Virus record (IMG/VR): IMGVR_UViG_3300031746_000053 | Location: 1-42,660 of that record | Length of the DNA: 42,660 nucleotides | Source: a virus | Direction: 5' to 3' (one strand) | In this document: piece by piece, positions 23,801 to 31,608 of the stretch | Layout: the number at the start of each line of letters is the position of its first letter | Numbering within the stretch: the stretch's first letter is position 1 | Made by a program: the position numbers and the translations under genes | The notes under the pieces: generated by a model | The model's input: the letters and a program-made list of their open reading frames with translations, nothing else | Told to the model about the DNA's origin: nothing | The model's database searches: none

Positions 23801-26800
23801 TCGGCTGGCAGCGCCTGGCGGGGATGGGCAAGCGCGCCGGCACGGTGATCGAGGACTACGCGGGGATCCTCAAGGAGTACCGGACCAGCGATCGGAAGGC
23901 TGGGGGTCCTGATGAGGCGCTCAGCAACGCGATCGCCGCCGGGCTACTCCCCGAGGGCGCCACCACGAACGACCTGGTGGCGATCCTCCAGCAACCCGCT
24001 CCGCGGTGGCGGACGCGGGCGGTCGAGTCACTCAAGGGCGACCAGCGGCTGGGGGACGTGGAGCTGGCGCAGGAGCGCGAGCTGCTGCACGAGGCCCTGG
24101 CGGAGGCGTTCGGGCGGTTCGAGGCGGGTGAGTCGGCCCTGCCGCCGCAGCCCGAGCCGACAGGGGAGGAGCCGCCGTTCCTGCGGCCGCGGCGGGTCCG
24201 TGAAGCGGCGCCGGAGGAGACGGCACTCTCTGGTCATGTGCCGGATTCGGACCGAGTGCGCGTCGAGGCGTCCTGGCTTCAGGAGGCGGAGCGCGAGCCG
24301 ATGCGGCTGGCGGTCAACGACCGGACCCTGCGAGCGAGCGCGATACCGGTCGAGGTCGGCCGGGTCGGGCCGACCTACGTCTACCGAGACGCGGTGTGGG
24401 TCGACCTTCGCGGCCCCAACCAAAAGGTCCACGACCTCCTCCGGATCAGGCGGCTGGCGGTGCGTGGGAACCAGGTGCTCGATCGCTGGGGCGTGCGGGC
24501 GAACTTTGGTGAGGAAGCGGCGGGAGAACCCGAGTACCTGCGCCCGCGCCGGGAATCGAGGTGGCTGCCGGGAATGCAGCCGGAGGGGGAGCGGCGACAG
24601 GGCGCCCTCTTTGGTGCCGAGGAGGCGCAGCTCGAGCCCCTGGTGAGACCCACCGTTCCCGAGGCACCGCCGGCACAACCGCGCGGGCAGCAGGTCAGCT
24701 TGTTCGAGGGTGAGGAGCGCGAGGCGGCGCGCGACGCGGTGGAGGCCAGAAGGCTCGCGGCCGAGAGGGAGACGGGCCAGCTCTCGCTGGCGGGCAGGCT
24801 TGGTGCGCGGGCGAGGGGTGAGGTCCCCCGGGCCACCGAAGAGCTCAAAGGCGGCCCGCAACCCGAGATCAAGCCCGAGTCCCACTTCGCCGAACCGATG
24901 AAGCCGGGTGAGGTTCCGGGCGACGGGATGATGGGTTATGCCCCTCCAGGCGCAAGGTGGACCGGCGATCCCGGGGCTTACCCCGGTGAACCGTACTATG
25001 CCCTTGACCTGCCGAAAGAGGGCGGGATGGAGGACGGGAAAGCCTACATCACCGAGAGAGAGTTGCCTGACGGCAGTGCGGTGTGGGAGGCGTGGCTCGC
25101 GGATGGTAGGGGTGGACAGTTCACGTCGCACGATGACGCGGCCAGGTGGGCGGAGGAACAGGTTGATGCTGTGCCCACACTTCGGGCCGGCGGCGTCAAG
25201 GTGGAGCGGACCAACCGTCTCTTCCAGCCGGTCCCAGCGGATCAGGCCACCCAACCGGTGATGCACTCCTACAACGTGAAGGTCGGCGAGGTGTTCTATG
25301 GCTTGCCGACCTACCGGTCGGAGCGGGCCGGTGTGTACCGGGTGGTGAGGCTCCCAAGGGGTATGGAGCCCGGGGAGCTGATGACTTCGAGCCGCGTGAC
25401 CGTCGAGAACCTGGCGACTGGCAGGCGGACGAACATGGCCGTGGAAAGTCTACGGGTGGCGCCGGAGGAGGTGCGTCGTGCCGGAGCAGTACGAGCGGAG
25501 GCGGGACTCGCTCTACCTGGAGAACCTGCGGAAGGGCATGAGCCGGCAGGAGGCGTACGACCGCGCGCAGGCGCTCTCGGCGAGCCTGTGGAACCGGGAC
25601 CACCCGGAGAACCCGGTGGTGGGCCAGCGCGGCCGGAACGCCCCGGCCCCATCGCCCGGGCCGCTGGCAAGGTTGCGGGCACGGCGCAAGCGCAGCCGTG
25701 GGAGATGACGCTCGTCGAGCGAATCACGAAGGCCGCCGAGGCGGTCGGGGTGTCCAGCGAGGAAACGCAAGGGCTCCTCGAGCTGTTCCAGGTCCGGGCG
25801 CAGGCGTGGGCGAAGGCGTTCAACCGTCCGGCGGAGGAATGGTACGAGAAGACCCTGGCGGGCGCCGAAGTTGGCACAGAAGCCGAACGGGAACGTCTGA
25901 CCCAAAACGTCCTGGCCAGGGAAGAATTGCACCCCACGCACAGGGCGGCGGTCGAGGCTTATGCCAAGGAGCATGGCATTCCGTTTGAGGCTGCTCTCGC
26001 CCGCTCTCGCGTGAAAGTGGCGGCCACCACAACCCTGCTGGATGACGGCCGGAGTCAGCTCACCCTGTTCCGGGGCGCCAACATCAAGAACCTCCTCCAC
26101 GAGGCGGGGCATGTCTTCTTCAACGAGTTGCCGGTAGAAGACAGACTCACGTTGCGTGGCGCCTACGACCTCAAGGTAGGCGAACTTTGGGGCCGCGAGC
26201 ACGAAGAACGGTTCGTGCAGGACTTCCAGGAATACCTGCGCACGGGTGAGGCTCCGGTGCCAGCAGCACAGACGCTGTTCGAGCGGTTCAAAGTGTGGCT
26301 GAGCGAGTTGCTGCGCGGGTTGGAGCGCCAGGTGAAGCCAGAGGTTCGGCGCGTCCTTGGCAAGATGCTCGGGGAAGAGGAGGGGCCGTTCTTCCTCCGG
26401 CGCCGCCGTCTGGCCGACGAGGCTTCGGCTCGCCTGTTCGATGAGGAGATCGTTGCCGACCTGAAAGGCCGGCACGAGGCCGACGTCGAGCGGCAACGGG
26501 CGGCACGAGCTGAGGCTGAGGCCGAGGGTGGAGAGCCGCGTGGTGCCCCTCGAGGTGTGCGTTTCACGGGCCCGCTGCCTGGTGTCAAGACGCCCCCGGA
26601 GGCGATGGAACAGGGCACGCTCCGCAGCGTGGCCAAGAAGCTGGCGGACGAGGGTGTGGCTCTCGGACGGTTCCTGCTGGTCACGATCCCGCAGGGTGAG
26701 TTCGTATTCCCCTCGCCGGAGCGGCTGTTCCGGTCGTTGGGACCTGGCGGTGAGGAGTTGTTCCAGCGCGGGGAGAACGCCAAGACCAACGGCCAGAAGT

Positions 26801-28818
26801 ACGGCAGCGAGCTCAGCGAGCCGCTTTGGCTGGCATGGAAGGCCCTCGATCGCACTGAGCGGAAGTGGCTCGGGGACAAGTTCGTGTGGGCCTACGAGGA
26901 CCGAAAGAAGATGCCGACGCCGGGGCTGGTCAAGTTTGCCGAGGCGTACCGCGCCGCCGTCACCTGGATCGGGGACAAGGCAGAGGACCTCGGCGTGATG
27001 GCCACGCCGGGCGGGGGTGGTGAACCGCGACCGTTCGCGGCCCGTGATCCGGCAACCTACGTCCCCCACCGGCTCACGGGTGACGCGCGCGACGCCCTCC
27101 GCAACCGGCGCGGGCGGATCTACCAGCGTCTCATTGAGGAGGGCAAGGCGCGTGGGATCCCGACGGAAATCCTGTGGGAGCTCGTCAACCCGCCGTTCGT
27201 GACCAAGCGGCACGGGAGCCTCGAACACCCGCGCCTGGCGGACCTGCCGCGCACCATCCAGGTCGAGGGCAAGACGGTCAAGGTGCTGGAGGACGACCCA
27301 GCGATCCTCGGTCAGCACATCATCAGCGCGACCCGCCGCCTAGCCATCATCGAGCAGTTTGGTCAGGAGGGGAATGCCGAGTACCTGCGCGAGCTCGCGG
27401 AGCGGATGGTGGCGCACGGCATGGACGCGGACCAGGCCGAGCACATGATCCCGCTGGTCTGGAGGCGGCTGCAGGGGGCGCAGCGCGCGGGCAACCCGTT
27501 CATGACGACCAGCTGGAAAGTGTTGTGGAACGCGGTCGAGGCTCTCGCGGCCGGCTCGAACCTGTCGCTCGCGGTAGTGCCGAACCTGTTTGGTGGTCAC
27601 CTGCCGTTGACCATCCGGCACGGCGTCGTGCCGGCCATCAAGGGCTTCATCCACGCCTGGACCACCGCGATCGGGAGCGCCGACGAGACGCGGCTCCGCC
27701 GCCTCGCGTATCTGCACCAGGACCTGATGCGGCCACTCGTCGGGCGTGACCTGCTCGCCGGTATGCCGATCACCGAGACGATCCAACGCCTCCCGGCTCG
27801 GATCGCCAGCCGCGTCCTGCGGGTGACGGGTTTCCAGCTCGCCAACCGGAAGATCAATCAGGCGGTGGCGTGGTCGGTGGATAAGTTCCTGCTCGACTCG
27901 GCCCTCCAGTCGATCCGGGAGGGGAAGTCGGCCAAGTGGGGCGCGCGGGGCGTGACGCGCGACGCCGAGACGGCCCGGCGCTACCTCGTGCAGCAGCTCG
28001 GCTTCTCGAAGGACGACGTGGAGCGCATGGTGTTCGGGGAACCGACTGAGGCCGATGTGTCGCGGGCGATGCAGAAGGAGATCGAGAACGTCAACGTGAT
28101 GAACGAGTCGGCGATGGCCCGCCCGCCGCACATTGACAACACGCTCTGGCGCCTGGTGATGGCTTACACGAGCTACTTTCGGAAGTTCGGCAAGACGAGC
28201 GAGTACGCGGTGCGGGAGGTACGCGAGGGGAACGTGGCGCCGCTGCTGCGGCTGCTCTTCGCGGGGTCGGTGACGGGCGAGGCGATCATGGCCGCCCGCA
28301 ACTTCTTCAAGGACCGAAAGCGGGAGGACGAGTCGTGGTGGGCGGGCCTCTACTCCGACCTGGTGGAGGTGGGGGCCCTTGGGCTGTGGACGGCGGTCGA
28401 CTACGGTGTGCGGCACTTCGGGGAGTTCGGGCATGAGTTCTTCCCCGACGTGTTCAACCCGCCGCAGACCGAGACGCTGAACCGGGTGGCGACGGGGCTC
28501 GCGCGTGCCTGGCGCCAAGGGACACTGCGCCCGCTGTTCCAAAACCTCGCATTCACGGCGCCAATCCTCGACGTGGCCGAGAAGCAGTTCCGGCGCTACG
28601 ACCCCGACTACATCGCCGAGCGCCTGTCCCACATGGTCTACACCGGTCGGACGGTAAGCAGGGGCAAGCAGCGTGAGCCTCTTCAAGCGCTGCCGGGTCG
28701 GGAGAACACCGCGAAGATGCTGATGGAGCGGTGGCGGGCGATGGGTCGCACCGATGAGGAGCTGCTGGAGCGGATCCGGGCCCTGCGAGCTCGGCCAGCG
28801 GAGGTGGTGGGGGAATGA
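20851..28818 (+). CDS. giant polyvalent ejection protein with two metallopeptidase motifs
   Basis: Codes for 2655 residues. In order: two N-terminal D-P-E-F-Q-x-L-P-x-E-E repeats (residues 9-48). Then a conserved phage module, N-V-D-L-x-x-R-P-x-V-x-N-P-D-G to G-R-H-L-G-x-F (about 94-173), and a hydrophobic Ala-rich stretch (305-380). A first gluzincin-type peptidase has GHELAHE (H805, E806, H809), with a candidate third ligand near 850. There are repeated LRPRR elements around 1110-1240. A second peptidase has LHEAGH (H1750, E1751, H1754) with a following EERFVQDFQEYL helix. The C-terminus from about 1960 on is a helical region of the polyvalent-protein type. Such proteins are packaged and injected with the DNA and act early in the host. 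Two small genes are overprinted inside it, in Gly/Ala/Pro/Arg-rich linkers. Its stop overlaps the next start (ATGA). Confidence 0.85.
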   Translation: MAVNWRTFDDPEFQALPEEERRKGFAEVAGSDPEFQGLPKEEQLKGYAEIVRPAAMNPREGGIITEPGHPWLQAAKVPQVAAEGVPQPLVPGNVDLTKRPAVVNPDGTVSSIRSIGIEEDGHRVVIPTVSDDGRVMSDQEAVDHYHRIGRHLGIFKTQDEADAYAELLHELQARGDTRYPELAAAEPPLEPSHAPAAAPLIVRTPRGIESRDIMGRRPPILAREAGLYPITTEERVRRDVAAGWRYGRQTLAAEPYRQAADLLRSYGRLVGIQAQPGEVLAEAATNREAPPATALGKVAAAPGEVMAGLAPAVEAGVVGVPGRLVLGAFLVNRFMQDYGAGKPMGEVAAGVATEAATLAPMVVGGALAGRFLGPAVAPAVERWVSRLIGAGPAEAAMAPALARTVASGAERITRATGAALPVYVTAKVQGASDEDALKSAVELGILDLGMGAFHPTMRQAVQQAVEEGGARAWAARAMSPERAQVQAMPGRPALPGGLMDRIRAAREAAPAPRTTVEAALEQVRGGRPAMRPEAVEAPPISTEISADLEARDAARRAGFRRTAAPPWLLGHRLEEWANARMSDEEAARAKPSWVTPEEAKGQLGAAAARGDGLYRAAGPGQVPPEGWLPAPPEGPTVEGEVAGGQRAAPAVPGQPGARAAPATGVGGRAYLPAEAPRPGVAGGVGPAGRGGGRETAGSRAVLEDLAYELSRQGPTPVSSQDFELVDPANPPEALSGEVELAHALIRDATGQEPLLVRIARPEVSDRFDGLFLRAVRPRSGGRPGHGGRIVLNINADAPLTFVAGHELAHEIRNNAPHLAKPVLDVIAEEVDLGRWQAGTRARIGRERPEWEFMGDFLGEQIKRREFWAKLADRAPRAFQELVWRLVNVLDRLIRKVPKEYQAEPYVRDVERLRDVYTVMLSDYAGLRGVGEVKGPSSSAISARMVELRGQARTEGSDDAVRDWARENPIRLPKVPKQQGELAGVGWQRLAGMGKRAGTVIEDYAGILKEYRTSDRKAGGPDEALSNAIAAGLLPEGATTNDLVAILQQPAPRWRTRAVESLKGDQRLGDVELAQERELLHEALAEAFGRFEAGESALPPQPEPTGEEPPFLRPRRVREAAPEETALSGHVPDSDRVRVEASWLQEAEREPMRLAVNDRTLRASAIPVEVGRVGPTYVYRDAVWVDLRGPNQKVHDLLRIRRLAVRGNQVLDRWGVRANFGEEAAGEPEYLRPRRESRWLPGMQPEGERRQGALFGAEEAQLEPLVRPTVPEAPPAQPRGQQVSLFEGEEREAARDAVEARRLAAERETGQLSLAGRLGARARGEVPRATEELKGGPQPEIKPESHFAEPMKPGEVPGDGMMGYAPPGARWTGDPGAYPGEPYYALDLPKEGGMEDGKAYITERELPDGSAVWEAWLADGRGGQFTSHDDAARWAEEQVDAVPTLRAGGVKVERTNRLFQPVPADQATQPVMHSYNVKVGEVFYGLPTYRSERAGVYRVVRLPRGMEPGELMTSSRVTVENLATGRRTNMAVESLRVAPEEVRRAGAVRAEAGLALPGEPAEGHEPAGGVRPRAGALGEPVEPGPPGEPGGGPARPERPGPIARAAGKVAGTAQAQPWEMTLVERITKAAEAVGVSSEETQGLLELFQVRAQAWAKAFNRPAEEWYEKTLAGAEVGTEAERERLTQNVLAREELHPTHRAAVEAYAKEHGIPFEAALARSRVKVAATTTLLDDGRSQLTLFRGANIKNLLHEAGHVFFNELPVEDRLTLRGAYDLKVGELWGREHEERFVQDFQEYLRTGEAPVPAAQTLFERFKVWLSELLRGLERQVKPEVRRVLGKMLGEEEGPFFLRRRRLADEASARLFDEEIVADLKGRHEADVERQRAARAEAEAEGGEPRGAPRGVRFTGPLPGVKTPPEAMEQGTLRSVAKKLADEGVALGRFLLVTIPQGEFVFPSPERLFRSLGPGGEELFQRGENAKTNGQKYGSELSEPLWLAWKALDRTERKWLGDKFVWAYEDRKKMPTPGLVKFAEAYRAAVTWIGDKAEDLGVMATPGGGGEPRPFAARDPATYVPHRLTGDARDALRNRRGRIYQRLIEEGKARGIPTEILWELVNPPFVTKRHGSLEHPRLADLPRTIQVEGKTVKVLEDDPAILGQHIISATRRLAIIEQFGQEGNAEYLRELAERMVAHGMDADQAEHMIPLVWRRLQGAQRAGNPFMTTSWKVLWNAVEALAAGSNLSLAVVPNLFGGHLPLTIRHGVVPAIKGFIHAWTTAIGSADETRLRRLAYLHQDLMRPLVGRDLLAGMPITETIQRLPARIASRVLRVTGFQLANRKINQAVAWSVDKFLLDSALQSIREGKSAKWGARGVTRDAETARRYLVQQLGFSKDDVERMVFGEPTEADVSRAMQKEIENVNVMNESAMARPPHIDNTLWRLVMAYTSYFRKFGKTSEYAVREVREGNVAPLLRLLFAGSVTGEAIMAARNFFKDRKREDESWWAGLYSDLVEVGALGLWTAVDYGVRHFGEFGHEFFPDVFNPPQTETLNRVATGLARAWRQGTLRPLFQNLAFTAPILDVAEKQFRRYDPDYIAERLSHMVYTGRTVSRGKQREPLQALPGRENTAKMLMERWRAMGRTDEELLERIRALRARPAEVVGE
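22778..23065 (+). CDS. overprinted nested gene 1 (+1 frame inside the giant gene)
   Basis: Codes for 95 residues from GTG 22778, with a GGGGGAGG ribosome site six bases upstream. The protein looks genuine: RPLYLVNPAPEPPRQLEWEV, then an acidic segment and a helix LGQFLRTWLTNYLAKGLLPF. In its first 60 codons 55 third positions are G or C, while the giant frame over the same bases has only 25 of 60, so the coding signature has switched to this frame. The giant protein here (residues 643-738) is a Gly/Ala/Pro/Arg-rich string without a domain. No family recognised. It could be a separate small protein expressed from the giant transcript. Confidence 0.7.
   Translation: MDNEQRPLYLVNPAPEPPRQLEWEVVHIFRPRPHAPESPEESDRRAAEEDARLQDLGQFLRTWLTNYLAKGLLPFRRKTSSSSTRPTPPKPSLEK
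25478..25708 (+). CDS. overprinted nested gene 2 (+1 frame inside the giant gene)
   Basis: Codes for 76 residues from GTG 25478, with GGAGGAGG six bases upstream, the same spacing as nested gene 1. The first 57 codons all end in G or C; the giant frame has G or C at only 27 of those 57 third positions. The sequence follows a recognisable small phage protein plan: P-E-x-Y-x-x-R-R-D, G-M-S-R-Q-E-A-Y-D-R-A-Q-A, then W-N-R-D-H-P-E-N-P-V. The basic C-terminus (ARLRARRKRSRGR) may bind nucleic acid. The giant protein over this stretch (residues 1543-1619) is low-complexity Gly/Pro/Ala/Arg. Confidence 0.75.
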   Translation: MPEQYERRRDSLYLENLRKGMSRQEAYDRAQALSASLWNRDHPENPVVGQRGRNAPAPSPGPLARLRARRKRSRGR

Positions 28819-29165
28819 AGACGGCGATACGCGCAATCGCGTTCTGGGGGCTGGTGCTCGCTGTGACGCTCGTCATGTCGACCACGGCGGTTCACCCACA
28901 ACCGTCCATCCTGCCCGAGCCGGTGCCGACTTGGCTGGACCGTTGGGATGTGGCTAAGGCGCTCATCACCCTCCTGTTCGGCCTGGGCGTGTGGTTCTCC
29001 GCGCAGAAGCTCGCCAGCATTGATCGCAAGTTCGACCTGATTTTCAAGTGGAAGGACAGCATGACGAAGGACTTCGCGGCGCTCCAGGCGGAGCATGATC
29101 TGCTGACCAAGCATCACCGTGTCCACGGGACCGGCGGGGTCGGGGAGGAGGCAAACGGTGGGTGA
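28815..29165 (+). CDS. membrane protein of the lysis region, holin candidate
   Basis: Codes for 116 residues, coupled to the giant gene by ATGA. It has two hydrophobic spans: residues 6-24 (RAIAFWGLVLAVTLVM) and 47-63 (AKALITLLFGLGVWFSAQK). A charged helix follows (SMTKDFAALQAEHDLLTKHH). Two spans, small size and position right before the endolysin fit a holin or a membrane anchor linked to lysis. Its stop overlaps the endolysin start. Confidence 0.6.
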   Translation: MKTAIRAIAFWGLVLAVTLVMSTTAVHPQPSILPEPVPTWLDRWDVAKALITLLFGLGVWFSAQKLASIDRKFDLIFKWKDSMTKDFAALQAEHDLLTKHHRVHGTGGVGEEANGG

Positions 29166-29547
29166 CCTTTCGCCTCACTTCGATACCACCGAGTTTGCGT
29201 GCCAGGACGGCTGCGGGCTCGGCACTCTTCCCGGCGACGTGAGCCCCCTGCTTATCGAGAAACTGGAAGCGATGCGACCCTTGATTGGGCCGATGAAGGT
29301 CAACTCGGGCTGCCGCTGCCCGAAGCACAACGCGGAGATCGGCGGCTCCGGTCTCTCGGCGCACACGAGCGGCGAGGCGGCCGACGTCGCCTGCCCCGAC
29401 AGCCGGCGAGCTTTTCAGCTCGTGAAGTACGCCTACCTCGCCGGCTTCCGCCGAATCGGGATCGAGCGTGGGTGCATCCACCTCGACGTGAGCGAGACGT
29501 TGCCCCAAGAGGTCCTGTTCGGGTGGGATCGCACGCAGCACGTCTGA
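29158..29547 (+). CDS. M15-family peptidase, endolysin
   Basis: Codes for 129 residues from GTG 29158, which overlaps the previous stop. The M15 zinc peptidase signature is complete: S-A-H-T-S-G-E-A-A-D-V (His69, Asp76) and C-I-H-L-D-V (His108, Asp110). The V-N-S-G-C-R-C-P-x-H-N lead-in is also typical. It cleaves D-Ala or L-Ala-D-Glu bonds in peptidoglycan at the end of infection. There is no signal peptide, so it needs the holin. A good terminator follows. Confidence 0.88.
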   Translation: MGDLSPHFDTTEFACQDGCGLGTLPGDVSPLLIEKLEAMRPLIGPMKVNSGCRCPKHNAEIGGSGLSAHTSGEAADVACPDSRRAFQLVKYAYLAGFRRIGIERGCIHLDVSETLPQEVLFGWDRTQHV

Positions 29548-29570
29548 AACGTAGCCTGGTGATTCTCCTG

Positions 29571-29593
29571 GCCGCCCCTGTGGCGGCTTTTTT
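29571..29593 (+). terminator. Rho-independent terminator
   Basis: Stem GCCGCC / GGCGGC with loop CCTGT is followed directly by six T. It ends the long structural/endolysin transcript, at least partly, before the secreted protein gene. Confidence 0.85.
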
Positions 29594-29662
29594 AGTCCCT
29601 GGCGAGGTGCCCATGTGCCGGCGCGGAGGAGTGGGGCGCGCCGTCATTAGATCGGAGGACCA

Positions 29663-30769
29663 ATGCGAAGGCGACCTTTGAGGGTTTTCCTGGCCCTGCT
29701 CGTGGGGGCTTTTCTAGCTCCTGCCGCGGTGGCTCAATACTGCTACGAGGGTAGGAGTTGCTACTTCGCCGGCACCCTCGGCTGTGCGGAGTACGAGCGG
29801 GCATCGAGCGTGCCGTGCCCGGTCGCAATGCCTACGCCAACCCGGACGCCGAGCCCGATACCGTCGCCCCTCACATTGCGTTCGGTGGTCGTGAATTTTC
29901 CCGACCCTGGACATGCGACATTCTGGTACGGAGGCAGCGCAATTTGGAATGGCGACCGACACACGGCCTGGGTGACCGTCAACGACGCCATCCTCCGGTA
30001 CACCTCACCCGACGGTCAGACGTGGAACGGTGGGGAGCGAGTCCTCGAGGCGACAGTCCAATGGGAGGACGATGACCAAGGAATCGACCACTGGGACGGC
30101 TTCCAGCACGGCGTCAGCAACGCCTGCGTGTTGAGTCTCCCGTGCGGCTACGTCATGGGTTACACCGCAGGGCCGTACAAGAACACCGAGGCGAAGGGTG
30201 GCATCGGTCTCGCCTACTCCGACGACGGGGTGATCTGGGTCAAGGACCCGCGCAATCCGATCTTCGCAACGCCAGGGGGAGAGACCTACGCACTCTCTGC
30301 GGTGACGATCCGTGAGGCAAACTACCTCTACTTCACCGCGTACGGCGGTGTCCGGGGCATAGAACGGGGCAACTACCGGATGGCGCTAGATAGTGCCGGC
30401 CGACCTTTCCCGGTGCCTCCTGAGAAACTGCGTTACACGCAGCCAGCGTACCCGCTCGCGTGGGAGTTGTCCGGGTGCTGGATGGCCGAAGACAGCGCAT
30501 GGGTCAGCGCGGGACCTGGCATTGTCACCGTCTACCGGGGCGGTGACTGCATCTCAACGCTCGGCACTAAGGTGGGCATCATTGATCGAACAATCAGCGG
30601 CTATGCCGCCAACATGCTGGCGTTTGCCGTGAATCGGGGACCGGACGGACGGTCTTTGGGTATGTGGTCCTTTTTGCTCTACTCAACGGGCGACGCATGG
30701 GCGACCTGGCACCTCCAGGCGGTGGTGTTGGGGGACGTGCCGCGAGCAAGGCAGCACCTCAAGAAATGA
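29663..30769 (+). CDS. secreted propeller-like protein
   Basis: Codes for 368 residues with a GGAGG ribosome site. A clear type I signal peptide (RRR, VFLALLVGAFLAPA, cut after AVA-QY) is followed by a Cys-rich segment with four cysteines and a PTPTRTPSPIPSP linker. The rest is beta-rich with Asp-box-like turns (SPDGQTWNGG, YSDDGVIWV), as in five-bladed propellers of GH43, GH32 or sialidase type. A full catalytic triad is not obvious. It lies behind a terminator within the lysis region. It could be a lysogenic-conversion or exopolysaccharide-acting factor exported by the host cell rather than a virion part. Confidence 0.7.
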   Translation: MRRRPLRVFLALLVGAFLAPAAVAQYCYEGRSCYFAGTLGCAEYERASSVPCPVAMPTPTRTPSPIPSPLTLRSVVVNFPDPGHATFWYGGSAIWNGDRHTAWVTVNDAILRYTSPDGQTWNGGERVLEATVQWEDDDQGIDHWDGFQHGVSNACVLSLPCGYVMGYTAGPYKNTEAKGGIGLAYSDDGVIWVKDPRNPIFATPGGETYALSAVTIREANYLYFTAYGGVRGIERGNYRMALDSAGRPFPVPPEKLRYTQPAYPLAWELSGCWMAEDSAWVSAGPGIVTVYRGGDCISTLGTKVGIIDRTISGYAANMLAFAVNRGPDGRSLGMWSFLLYSTGDAWATWHLQAVVLGDVPRARQHLKK

Positions 30770-30781
30770 TCGGAGGGAACA

Positions 30782-30982
30782 ATGCTGAGGATCGTACTCG
30801 GTTTCGTTTGTGGCGCCCTGGTTGCCTACGTCGTGGCTCTGCACCGGGATCCGGTCAAGGCCAGGGCCGAGCTCGGGGCGGTCGAGGCCGCGCTGCGCCT
30901 GGCCTTCAAGGTCGGCGGAGCGTGGCTGTGGGGCGCGATCAAGAGAACGGCCGCCTGGGTGGGGCACAAGATCGGCCTCTGA
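30782..30982 (+). CDS. small membrane protein
   Basis: Codes for 66 residues with a GGAGG ribosome site. The N-terminal span (LRIVLGFVCGALVAYVVAL) is followed by an amphipathic helix and a second weakly hydrophobic helix (GGAWLWGAIKRTAAWVGH). It lies one base from the next membrane protein. This could be a holin partner or antiholin; there is no sequence proof. Confidence 0.6.
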   Translation: MLRIVLGFVCGALVAYVVALHRDPVKARAELGAVEAALRLAFKVGGAWLWGAIKRTAAWVGHKIGL

Positions 30983-30983
30983 C

Positions 30984-31322
30984 GTGACGCCTGCTATCAA
31001 CTGGGAGCTGACGATAGGGGTCCTGGCTCAGGTCTCGATCATCGCCATCTTCCAGGAGCGGGCGCTCGCCCTTTTCTTCGAGCACCGCCGGCTGGTGGAC
31101 AGGCTCAAGGGCTGGAAAGAGGTCATCACGTTCGCGGTCTCGTTCGCGATCTGCCGGACGTGGGACATCGACGTGATCGGCGCCATCCTCGGCCACCCGG
31201 ACGAGCACAGGCTCGGTGTGATCCTGAGCGCCATGGCGATCGCCGGGGGTTCCAAGCTCCCGATGATCCTCATCCAGGTCTGGCAGACGAGGATGGCCGC
31301 GAAGGGAAACGGGAATGCCTGA
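30984..31322 (+). CDS. membrane protein, holin candidate
   Basis: Codes for 112 residues from GTG 30984. Predicted spans are near residues 9-27 (LTIGVLAQVSIIAIFQERAL), 46-60 (EVITFAVSFAICRTW) and 82-100 (LGVILSAMAIAGGSKLPMIL). The ER-x-L at the end of span 1 and A-G-G-S-K near span 3 recur in small phage membrane proteins near lysis genes. It is a plausible holin, but the class is not established. Confidence 0.6.
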   Translation: MTPAINWELTIGVLAQVSIIAIFQERALALFFEHRRLVDRLKGWKEVITFAVSFAICRTWDIDVIGAILGHPDEHRLGVILSAMAIAGGSKLPMILIQVWQTRMAAKGNGNA

Positions 31323-31608
31323 GCGAAACCCGCGGTGGTGCGAGAGACACTGGTCACCCTGCCCCGGCGAGGGCCTCAACGGGATTCTCGTGACCGTTCG
31401 GCTTGCGGAGGAGTTCGTCGAAGATCCGCGGATTGTCGAGTTTACCCAGGGCCGGGCGGCAGACCTTAACAGGGCAGTAGATCACTTTGCGCCATTGTGC
31501 TGCTTCCTGGGCGATGAACGGATGGAGGCACTCTGGAACGAGGCGCGCGAACTGAAACAGCGCGCTGGCGTGGAGGGAAACGGAGGGAGCAATGTTCCTG
31601 CAGGCTAA
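31315..31608 (+). CDS. hypothetical lysis-region protein
   Basis: Codes for 97 residues, overlapping the previous gene by 8 bases. It has several cysteines and tryptophans (WCERHWSPCPG, APLCCFLGDERM) and a helical C-terminus. No family recognised. It overlaps the spanin start by 17 bases. Confidence 0.55.
   Translation: MPERNPRWCERHWSPCPGEGLNGILVTVRLAEEFVEDPRIVEFTQGRAADLNRAVDHFAPLCCFLGDERMEALWNEARELKQRAGVEGNGGSNVPAG

Noticed and set aside
24661-26070. Beta-clamp-binding-like pentapeptides (QVSLF, QLTLF) in the giant protein
   Set aside because: The second belongs to the conserved lead-in of the peptidase motif, and the first lies in a linker. Chance matches cannot be excluded, so no clamp interaction is claimed.
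29613-29681. 22-codon frame upstream of the secreted protein gene
   Set aside because: No ribosome site of its own, poor composition, and it overlaps the real start.
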